From NCBI GenBank assembly GCA_030833205.1, contig JAURHS010000005.1:1-64000 (forward strand): DNA of 64,000 nt, read 5' to 3'. A program made the translations under genes and the position numbers. Shown here piece by piece: positions 1 to 12,000 of the stretch (the first letter of the stretch is position 1; every line of letters begins with the position of its first letter). Below the pieces are notes generated by a model, which saw only the letters and a program-made list of their open reading frames with translations, ran no database searches and was not told the DNA's origin. This DNA comes from Prosthecobacter sp. (GTDB lineage Bacteria > Verrucomicrobiota > Verrucomicrobiia > Verrucomicrobiales > Verrucomicrobiaceae).

Positions 1-1
1 G

Positions 2-3000
2 ACCAACGTGGTGGGTGACGACACCAACCCAATCATCAGTGGCCTGTACAGCCGCGGCAACAACAGCACCAGCTACCAACTCTTCGCCACGGTCAACCCC
101 AATGGCGTGGCCACCACCGCCACCTTCCAGTACTCCACCGACCCCACCTTCGCCACAGGCGTAACCACCTCCACCTCCTACGACATCGGCAGTGGCAGCA
201 GCGGCGTGGAATTCTCCACCCCGGTCAGTGGCCTGAGTTCAACCAGTACCTACTACTGGCGCGTGGTGGCCACCCGCACGGGACCCACCAACTTCACCAG
301 CGGTGTGCAGCGGATCTTCCGCGTGTCGGTGATGCCCAGCTACACCCAAAGCGTAAACTACGGCAAGGTCCTGCTCAATACTGCGCGCAATGTCTGGGGC
401 CGAACCTGGGATGGCGTTGCCCCCTACAGCGCCACCTTCGATTTCGGCGATGGCACCCCTACTGAGACCCAGACCGGACTGAGCACCACCGCCCAGACCG
501 ATTACATTGACACCACGCACGCCTACAACTCCACGGGCACCAAGAACTGGTCATTGACAGTGACCGATGCCACAGGCTCCACGGTGCAGCGCACGGGTGC
601 CATCCGTGTGTTGCTCTCTCAGACCGTGTCGGATCGTGTGCACATGGCCATGGAAAAGGGCTTGGAATACCTCTACCTCAACCCCACCGAAATCAACTCG
701 ACCAGTGTCTACTATCCATGGGTTGGGAGGGGCATGTACGACTGCTACACCTTCGGTACCGGGGCCTCGGTCCTGCTGTCCTTCGAGGAAAACGAGCACT
801 TGCCCGGCGAGGACTGGGTCGAAGAAATCTACGCGCCGCTGACGATCAAGATCCGCAATTACATCCTCGACTACGCCGCACAGGCCAACATCAGCGACCA
901 CAGCGACGGGGTGGCAGCGCGCAATCAGGACCGCAATGACAACGGCAAGGGCGTTTATTGGCCAACCACGGCAGGTCACCAAACCTACTCCAACGGACTG
1001 GCGGCCATGGCGCTGATTCTCTCGGTGCGCAACAAGGCCGAGGCAGAAGCCTTAAGCCCCCTGCCCGCGGGAAGCGTGGCGATCAAGGCCGCTTACTCCA
1101 ACCTCTACCTGCTGATCCAGGATTTCGTCGACCAAATGCTTTACTCGCAGGGCGATGGGGGCAATCGCGGGGGCTACATTTACAGTGTGACCACGCCAAC
1201 GGAGGGTCGTGACGCCTCCACCATGCAGTGGCCGGCCCTGGCCCTTGGCGCGGCGATGGACCGCCTTGAGGAAACCATTCCGGCCTGGTACTGGGAAAAT
1301 GCCATCGTTGGCTTCAACGCCTTGAAGAACCCCAGCACTGGTGGCGTGGGCTACCGCGACCCCACAAGCTGGAACAACCTCGCCAAGACCGGCGGTGCCC
1401 TGGCTGCTCTGAGTTTTGCCGGCGCCCAGATCGGCAGCCACCCCGACGCCACGGATTATTACAACTACATCCGCACTTATTGGACTGCCGCCCCAAGTTG
1501 GAGCGGGTCTAATGCGGGTTGGACGGGTCAGTGGTACGCGATGTACGGCCTGAAGAAGGGCTTGGGCCTGCAGGGTGTCACCAACATGAGCATTGGTGCC
1601 ACCACCCGCTCCTGGAAACAGGACTTCAACGCCTGGCTGCTGGGAGACGCCACTCTGCTGGACACGCCCAATGCAAGCTTGGGCAATGGCTATCGCAGCA
1701 CCAATTCGATGTTCGGTCAACTCGCCAACGGCAGTTGGAAATCAAACATTGAACCAGCCTCCTTCAACAATTCCACCAACATGGACACCGCCAAGGCCAT
1801 CCTGATTCTCTCCGATGCGGTGACCCGCCCCGTTCCTGTGGCCGTGATCTCTCCCATTCCCGAGCAGACCAACAAACCAGCGGGACGCTCCTTCACCCTG
1901 GATGGCTCCGACTCCTATCACCTCGACGCCAACAGCGCCATCGCCACCTACCAATGGGACTTCAACTCCGCAGACGGCATCAACTGGAACAACCCCGATG
2001 CCACCGGCCCCATCGTCACCAACCCCGGCTATGCCAATGTGGGCACCTACACCATCACCCTGCGCGTCTCCGACAACAAATCGCCCACCGGCTACGCCAC
2101 CACCACGGCCGATGTCACCGTCACCAGCGCGGATGTGGCCCCCATCGCCGTGGCCAAGCCAGTTGGCGGCTTTGGCGGCTACGCTGGACGCGTCGGCCAA
2201 CCCATCACCCTGGACGGCTCGGCCTCCTATGACCCTGACGGCGATGCGATCACCCTCTACTCCTGGGACTTGAATGGAGACGGCGTCTACGGAGACGCGA
2301 CGGGCGTGACCACCACCGTGACCTTCAGTTCACCCTACCAAGGCAGCATCGGCCTGCGGGTGACGGCCAACGGCAAGACCAGCAACAACATCGCCACCAT
2401 CGACATTCAAGCCGGTGACAGTGATCTGGTGGCCAACAGCCTTACCCTGACCAATGTGGTGCGCAGAACCAGCGCGGACGCCGTGATCGTGGTCACCAAT
2501 GACCCCGCCTCAGGCAAGCCCTTCAGCAATGTGAAACTCCGTCTCTACAACGGCGACCCCTACGCGGGTGGCGGCCCCGTGGGCCCCATTCAGACACTCA
2601 ACTTCACCGCCGGCGAGACCAAGACCATCACCCTGACCAATGTGCCCTTGGGAGGTGCCGGCACCATCTGGGTCTTCCTGGACACGGAGAACAGCGTGGT
2701 GGAAGTCAACGAGACCAACAACATTCTCGGCCCCTACCGCTACGATCCTGAAATTGATGTCAGCACCTCGGCCTACAGCAACATCATCCACAACTTCACC
2801 GTCGAGACCTTCGAGACCCTGATTCAGGGGCAGACCAGCGTCACCCGCACCTACCGCTTCTTCAACACCGGCACCATGGACCTCACCGGCATCAGCGTGA
2901 GCAAGGCCGGCAGCTTCCCCGGCGACTACAGCATCACCCAGCCCTCGGTCAGCACCCTGCCCAAGGCAGTTGAACTCAGCTCCTGCACCACGACCAGTGG

Positions 3001-6000
3001 AAGCACCACGGTCACCTGCGCCAGCACTGCCGGGCTGTCGGCGGGACTGCGCGTGACAGGGCCAGGAATTCCCGATGGCACCACCGTGGCCAGCGTCACC
3101 GACGCGGGAACCTTTGAATTGAGCCAAAACGCCAGCTCCAGCGGCAGCGGCCGCAGCCTGGTGGCCGCCGCAGGCTCAACCTTCACCGTGACCTTCAGCC
3201 CGCAGGGCCCAGACGACCGCAATGCCACGATTCAGGTCAACAGCAACGACTGGGATGAGGCGCCCTTCAACCTTTTGGTCACCGGTTTTGGTCGCGTTTA
3301 CCCCACCGACATCACCCTGACCCCGCCCACAATCGCCGAAAACAACGCCGCCAACGCCACCGTGGGAACCCTGAGCACCACCGACGGCAATGTGGCCGAC
3401 ACCTTCACCTACACCTTGGTCAGCGGCACTGGTGACACGGACAACGCCAGCTTCACCATCGTTGGCAACAGCCTGAGCATTGTGCCGAGCGCCGACTACG
3501 AGACCAAGAACAGCTACAGCCTGCGAGTTCGCACCACGGACCAGACCGGCCTATCCTTCGAGGAGGCGCTCACGGTGACCATCCTGCAGCGCAACGAGGC
3601 TCCCGTACTCGCCGCCACCAAGGCCAACCCCACCACAACGGAGAACAGCGGCGACGGCACCGGCAGCAGTGATGCCTTCCTCTTCACGGGAAGCGGCGTC
3701 ACCGACATTGACTTCGTGGGCGCCACCCTGGGAACCGGAAAAATCACGGTCACCCTCGCCGCCTATCAAACCGGCGATGTGCTCACCCTTCCCACCAGCG
3801 TGGCTCATGCGGCCAACGCAGTTCAGCGCAGCGGCAACAGCGTTCAGATTAGCAACGGCAGTGCCTGGACCACCATCGGCACCGTGGACGCCACCTCCAC
3901 GGGATTGGCCACGGGGTTGGTCATCAACCTGAACTCCAGCGCCACCGAAAACAACATTGGCTATGTCCTCGATAAGATCCTCTTCCGCAGCACGGCAGAC
4001 AACCCCACGCTCAACAACCAATACACCACTCGCACCTACAGCTTGGTGGTCAACGACGGCAACAACAACGCCACGGCCGGTGGCCCTGCGGCACTGGACT
4101 CCAACACCATTTCCGGCGGCACCATCACCATTGCGCCGGTCAATGACAACCCCATCGTTGACCTCAACGGCAGCGGCAGCGCCGGTCTCAACCACAGCGT
4201 CACCTGGACAGAAAGCGCCAACAGCGCCCACACCACCATCGCCACCGTGACCGCCGCAAGCGCCACGGACAGTGACAACACGCGCTGGTCCAAGGTCACC
4301 CTCACCTTTGATGTGGTGCCCAACGGCAGCAGCGAAGTGCTCAACATCGGCGGCAGCGACTTCAGCCCGGGCACTTCGGCCACCAACACGGACATCGGCT
4401 CATGGCTGGTGAGCAGCAACGGCAGCAACCGCATCACCATTGCCCCGGATGGCGCCAACTCCGCCCTGATGAGCGAGTTTGTGACCCTGCTGCAGGGCAT
4501 CACCTACATCAACAACACCGACAACGCCACGGCAGGCAACCGCGTCGTCACCATCGAGGCCAGCGACGCAGGCCACGACAACGCCGGCACGGCGCCCTTC
4601 AGCACCGGCAGCGCCACGCTCACCATCACCGTGGTGCCCACCAATGACCAGCCCACCTTCGACACGCTGGCCGGACCCACCTATTTTGAAAATGCCATCA
4701 ATGCCACCCCTGCCCTGTTGGATGGCAGCATCACCATCACCGACATTGACAGCCCCGACTACAACGGCGGAACCCTGGCCATCAGCGGCCTGGTGGCCAA
4801 TGATATCGTCTCCCTGCCCTCCTCACCGGCCGCCGCTGCAGGCGCCGTGCGCCTGAGCGCTGGCAATGTGGACTATCACAACGGCACCACCTGGGTGACC
4901 GTGGGAACAGCGACGGGAGGATCGGCGGCGACCTTCACCATCACCTTCAATGCCTCCTCCACGGTGGCGATCGTCGAAGCTGTGACCGAGGCGCTGACCT
5001 TTGCCACCACCTCCGACAACCCCATCCTCACCCGCACGCTGACCTACACCCTCAACGACAACGATGGCAACACCACGCAGCCCAGTTCGCATCTCGTCAC
5101 CATCAAGTTGGACAACGATGCCCCCGTGCTGGCAGGCACCACCGGGCTGACCTTCGTTGAAAACGGAAGCGCGGCAGCCTTTGTCAGTTCGGCCAGCTCC
5201 TCGGACAGCGACGCCCAGGACAGCTTCTACTCCGCTGGAGCCGTTGGCAGCCTCACGGTGAGCCTGGACACCTATGTGACCGGTGACACCCTCAGCATCA
5301 ACAACCAGGGCACGGGAGTTGGTCAGATTGGTGTCGCTGGAGCCAACCTCAGCTACAGCAACACGGTCATTGGCACCATCTCCGGGGGCAGCGCCTCCAA
5401 TCTTGTGGTCACCTTCACCAATGCTGCAGCCAACAACGCTGCGGTTGCCGCCATCATCAACAATCTGCGCTTTGTGACCGCCAGCGAAGACCCCACGGTC
5501 AACAACACTGACCCCAGCCGCGTCTTCACCATTTCCCTCAATGACGGCGGCAACCGCCGCGACGCCACCTCATCAACGGGGGCCCTCACCGGTACCCTGA
5601 CCGGCACCATCACCATCACGGCGGTCAATGACCAGCTCGCGCTCACCGTGGCCAACCCTGCCCTGAGCTATGTTGAAAACGGCAGCGCCCTGAGCCTCGA
5701 CACCGCGGCCACCCTCAGCGACGCAGACGACAGTCAGATGGCCTCGGCCACCATCAGCGTCAGTGCCAACTTCCGCGTGGGTGATCTGCTGGAGGTGACC
5801 ACGACGGGCACCAGCATCACCGCCAACTACGATGCCAACACGGGCGTGCTGAGCCTGACGGGAGCCGACAGCCTGGCCAATTACCAGACCGTCCTGCGCA
5901 GCCTCACCTACCGCAACGGCACCGAGGACCCTCAGGACAAGCTGGCGCGCAGCAGCCTCACGGTGGCCTACAGCGTGGTGGACGCCAACAGTGATGCCGT

Positions 6001-9000
6001 CGGAGCCACCACGGCCACCGACAGCCGCGTGATCAACCTCGACAGCGTCAACGACGCGCCGACCCTGGCCGCCACCAAGAGCGACCCGACCTACACGGAG
6101 AACGGCAATGCCGTTCAGCTCTTCAGCGCCTCCACGGTCAGTGATGTTGATGCCGAGCCCGCCAGCTTTGGCGGCGGCAATATCCGGGTCACCTTTGCCG
6201 CCTACCACACCGGCGATGTCATCCGTCTGCCCTCCAGCGTGCCTCATGCCAACAACGCCATCCAGGTCAGCGGCAGCAATGTCCAGATCAGCGATGGCAC
6301 CAGCTGGACCACCATTGGCACCGTTGACGGTACGGCCAATGGCCAGGCCACAGGTCTCACCCTCAATCTCAACGCCAGTGCCACGGAGGCCATGTTGGGC
6401 GCCGTGATCAACTCGATTGAATTCATCACCGCCAACGAAAACCCTGCGGCCAACCAGACCAAGCTCACTCGCACCTACAGCATTGTGGTCAACGACGGTG
6501 ACAACAATGCCAAGTCCGGCACCCCAGGCGCCGACTCCAATGCCATCACGGCGGGCACCCTCACCATCGCCCCCGTCAACGACGCTCCCCTGGCCGACCT
6601 CAACGGCGGCACTGCCGGCAACGACAACGCAGTCACCTGGACGGAAGTGGCCAACGGCAGTCACACCGCAGTGAACCTCGCCTCCGCAGCAGCCTTTACC
6701 GACCCGGCCGACAACCTCAACCTCAGCGCAATGACCCTGACCCTCACGGGTCTGGCGGACGGCGACTCTGAGTCTCTGACCATCGCCGGCACCAACTTCC
6801 CGCTCAACACCGCAGCCACCAGCGTGGATGTGGGCAGCTTCCTGGTGAGCTACAACGCCACCACGAAGGTGGTGACCATCGTTCCCGATGGCAGCCTCTA
6901 CACAACTCTGGCCAACTTCCAGGCCCTGATGCGCGGCGTCACCTACAACAACAGCACCAACAACCCCACCGCAGGCAATCGGAACATCGCCGTGGTGATC
7001 ACCGATGCCGGCCTCAACGACACCTCCGCAACGGACACGGCCAGCAGCATCAGCCGCAACATCACGCTGACCGTCACCCCGACCAATGACCAACCCACCT
7101 TTGCTGGAGTGACCGCCATCAGTTACTTCGAGAATGCACTCAACACGGCAGCGGCGGCCCTCAACGGCAACCTCACCCTCACCGACATCGACAGCCCCGA
7201 CTACAACGGCGGCAGTCTCGCCATCAGCGGACTGGTTACCGGCGATGTGGTATCCCTGCCAACCACGGCAGCAGCAGCCCTGGGCTCCGTCAAACTGGAG
7301 TCAAACGATGTGAAGTACCACGACGGCAGCGCCTGGGTCACCGTTGGCACCTCCAGCGGCGGCACAGCCACCACCCTGACCCTCACCTTCAATGCTACGG
7401 CCACAGTCGCCATCGTGGAGGCCGTTGCTGAGGCACTGACCTTCGCCACCACATCGGATGCTCCAGCAACCAGCCGGACCCTGACCTACACTCTGGACGA
7501 CAACGACGGCAATAGCACGCAGCCCGTCACGCAGGTGGTCACCATCAAGTTGGACAACGACGCCCCAGCGCTTGCCGCCACCAGCAGCAGCGCCTCCTAC
7601 AACGAAAACGCAGTTGCCGTGGCGTTGACCACCTCAGCCACCTTCAGCGACCCGGATGCCTCCGCCAACTTCTACAACGCTGGCGCCAATGCCGCGACGC
7701 TCACCGTCAGCTTCGCCGAGTACGTCACCGGAGATGTGCTCAGCGTGGCCAATCTGGGCGGCGGCGCCGGCCAGATCGGGTTCAACACCGGAACGATCAG
7801 TTATGCAGGCAACAACTTTGCCACCGCCAGCGGAGGAGTTGCTGGCGCCCTGACGATCACCATGAACAGCGCCAGTGCCACCCGTGCTGCCATCGAGGCC
7901 CTCATCAATGCCCTGCGCTTCCACAGCACCAGCGACAACCCCACGATGGAAGGCAGCAAGCCCACACGCGCGCTCACCATCACCCTCAACGATGCGGCCA
8001 ACACCAAAGACGCCACCTCAACGACCACGGCCCTGACCGCCACGCTGACCGGCACCATCACCATCACACCCAGCAATGATGTGCCCACTCTGGACCTCGA
8101 CGCCAACAACTCCTCGCTGGCCACAGTCAATGACTACAAGACCATCTTCTCACGCGGCGGCAGCCCAGTGGCCATCGCCGACAGCGATGCCACCCTCGCT
8201 GATCTGGACAACGCACAGTTGCAGTCCATGACCATCGTCATCACCAACCTGCAGGACAGCGGCAGCGAGACCATCAGTGCCACGGGAACCCTGCCAGGGG
8301 GCATTAGCGGCAACTTCGACGCGGGCACTGGCACCTACACCCTGACCGGGCCCGCGAGCCCGGCCGACTTCCAAGCGGCGCTTCTGATGCTGCGCTACAA
8401 CAACAGTTCAGCCACCCCCAGCTTCAATGACCGCATCCTGCAGATCAAGGCCAATGACGGTACGGGCGACAGCCTGGTGGCCACCAGCACCGTGCGGGTG
8501 GCCGACCTGTTGGTCACCGCAGGCACTCCGGTCAGCGAAAACAACACCTACGCCTTCTTCACCGTGCGAAGCAATGTGGGAGAAGTCCTCAACCTGGTCC
8601 TGAGCAACACCGCCGACCTCACCGATCGCGATGCCACCATCGGCGGCTTCAGCATTCAATACAAGGTCAGTGGGGGCTCCTGGACCAACTACACCTGGAA
8701 TGGCAGCAGCGGCAACCGCCCCACCATTGCTGGCACCGCTGGCGACAGCGGCACCGTGCTGGTGCGCGTGCCCATCATCTCAGAGGCGGACAACACCTTC
8801 GAGGATCTCGAGACCTTCGTGCTCACCGCCACGGCCACCAGTGCTTCGCTGAGCACCGGAGACATCTGCAGCATCAGCGACAAGGGCACGGGAAATAGAT
8901 ACACCGACGAGGGCGTTCTGGACAACAGCGGCACCCCTGATGACGACAACATCATCATCGCCAACAACATCTCCGTCAACGAGCGCTCCCCCTACGCAGT

Positions 9001-12000
9001 CTTCACGCTTCAAGGTCTCGAAGGTGAGAAATTCACCCTCGCGACGAGCAACGGCCTGACCAACAGCACCACAGGCATCACGGGTATCGCCAACATTGAG
9101 GTCCTGGTGGCGGGAAGCTGGGTGAGCTACAGCGCGCCGGCCACCTTCCCCGATGACGGTGACGCCACCCCAAGTGAAAGCACCACCATGCTGGCCCGCG
9201 TGGACATCAGCGTGGAGCAGGACAGCCTCGTGGACAATGCCGAGAAATTCCGCCTGACACCAACCACCCGCTCGGGCACCGTGGGCACTGCGGGCACCGC
9301 GACGATCTACGACGACGGCAACGGTTCGATCTGGATTGCCGGCAACACGACCAGCAACGCCGACGATCCCTTCGCCGGCGGCTACAGCGGCCCGCTGCTC
9401 GACGATGATCGCAGCATGAGCCTCAACACCGGCCTGAGCTTCAATGAGAACTCCCCCTACGCGGTCTTCAGGTTGACTGGTTTTGAGGGCCAGCGCGCCA
9501 TCCTTGGCGTCAGCAATGGCGGCGCAGGCCAGACCACGGGTCTGAGCACCGTCGAGTGGCTTGATGGCAGCACCTGGAAGGCGGCAGGAGCCTATACCAC
9601 ACTGCCCGATGACCTCGATGGTACCCCGGCGGAAAGCAGCAGCATCCTCATCCGTGTGGACCTCACGCCCGAACGCGATGATGTCTCGGATAACGCGGAA
9701 ACCTTCAACGCCACAGCCACCACCACCAGCGGCGTGGCAGCCAGCGGCGGCCTGGGCACGGTTTATGACCAATTCAGCGGCTCAATCTTCCTGGCCAGCA
9801 ATACCAGCCAGAATGCCGACGACCCCACAGCTGGCGGCTACAGCGGACCACTGCTGGATGACGACCGCGTCCTGACCGTCACCAGCGTGACCATCAATGA
9901 AAACAGCCCCTACGCCAATTTTGAAATCACCGGCATCGAGGGCCAAATCACCCGTCTGTCCATCGAGAACACCCAGACCACCGGCTTGGTGACTCTCGAG
10001 ATTCTCGTCGCTGGCGTATGGGTGGTGCCTGGTGCCACCTACACCATGCCGACGGTGGGCGGGGCACTTGACGGAGAAGTCAGCAAGATCATGGCCCGCA
10101 TCGGTGCCATCCCTGAACGCGACATGATCTATGAAGCGGCGGAAACCTTCAAGCTGGTCGCCGGCACCAACAGCAACACCCCAAGCAGTGGCGGTGTGGG
10201 AACGATCAAGGATGACAACACCGGCAGCATCTTCCTGGTCACCAACAATACCCTGACCCCGAACGATCCGACTGCTGGCGGTTATGTTGGCCCCGGCATG
10301 GACGATGACCGCGCCGAGATCGCCGTGTACAACAGCACCAGCACCCTTGATGGCACCACGGAACTCTTCGATGGCCTCTCGTTGATTGCCATGGGCAACG
10401 CCAGCGAGTGCTTTGATGCTCCCAAGACCATCACGGTGAAGAACATCGGGGTGGTCAATCTTGAGATCTACGAGATCAAGTTCGCCGGTGGCAACGCCAC
10501 CTGCTTCGTGGACGGCACCAACCCTGCCCCCACGCTCGCCAACCCGCTCATCGTGCCGCCCAACGGGGGCACCGTGCAAGTCACGGCCATCTTTAAAACC
10601 ACGGTGGAAGGCCCGCACACCACGACCATGACCATCGTCAACAACGACGGCAACGAGGCCAACTTTGACATCACCCTCAATGGCAACGGCGTGGTCTTCC
10701 GCGCCGCAGAAACCGGCCCTGTGCCAGAGGGCGGCGTCGCTCTTACCGTCTCAGGCCGCGACTACGACGCAGATGGCCAGTACCTCACACCAGTGATTGA
10801 TCCCAACGCAGTCATTGAGCCGGGCGACACCATCACAGCCTTGGAAATCGCCGGCCCCACCAACGAAATCCTCAACCAGTTCAATGGTCTGCCTGATGGA
10901 GGCATCATCGCCGTTCCCCAGGGCGACAAGATCCTCTACTTCCGTGCCAACTACAATGGCGGCAGTGGCAACGACCTCGTGCTGACCAATGTTGCTGCAG
11001 GCGGCACGGGCACTCCGGTCTGGGTTTGGATGGCTGGTCCGAAGGCCCGCAACAATGTTGGCGTCTTCACAGGATCTGCCGCCACCAGGCAGCCTGGAGC
11101 TCGCCAAGGCTCCATGAGCTTCCAAGCCATGGACGGAAACCTCTGGGTTTTCGGCGGCTACGGCTATGGCAGTGAGACAAGAATCACCCCCCGTTACCTC
11201 AGTGACCTCTGGCGCTACAACCGTTCCCTTGGCACTTGGACCTACATCAATGGTGGCACCACTGTGGACGGCCTCGGCAGCTACCCGGCGACAGTTCCAA
11301 ACGCGGGCCAACCCATGTCTCGACACACCGGCGCTTCCTACGCTGCTTGTGATGGCAAGTTCTACCTCTTCGGCGGGAGAACAACCTCTGGGCGCCTCAA
11401 TGACTTCTGGAAATTCGACCCGGATTTGGGCACTTGGACGCTGCTGGCTGGCAGTGACAACCCCAATGGGCTTGGCAGCTACGGCACGAAGGAGGTGCCC
11501 TCCACCAGCAATCTGCCCCGCGCCCGCGCCAACTCCGTGGCCTGCACCTACAAATGCGAACTGCTGGTCTTCGGTGGTTCGGCGGGTGACGGATCCAGCT
11601 ACCTCAACGATCTCTGGCTGTACCATGTCTACACCGGAGAATGGGAGTGGGTGTCTGGCAGCAACGGCAGCCTCGCTGGCAACGCAGGGCTCAACGCCAC
11701 TGGTGTCTATGGCACCAAAGGAACACCTGCCGCAGCCAATGTGCCAGGAGCACGCCGCGATGCGACGGGCTGGGTGGTTGGAGACAAATTCTATGTCTTC
11801 GGCGGCATTGGCTATGCCACCGCGGCGGGAACTGCGGGCGACCTCAATGACCTGTGGTGCTTCGACCTCATCACCAAGCAATGGACTTGGCTGAGCGGCA
11901 GCAACGCCCTCAATGACGCTGGCGTCTACCCCGCCAACACCAGTGCCGACGAGTCGGATGCCATCTACCCCGCGGCACGCTCCGCTTCAACGGGTTGGGC

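Noticed and set aside
5573-7093. 506-aa minus-strand ORF inside the giant gene
   Set aside because: Its translation is Gly/Val/His-rich low complexity mirroring the Thr/Asn/Ala-rich repeats on the plus strand. No independent motif or start signal.
3597-10320. Possible CRISPR or satellite-like repeats
   Set aside because: The repeats are codon-phased protein domains of 140-180 residues with diverged DNA, not short identical repeats with spacers.
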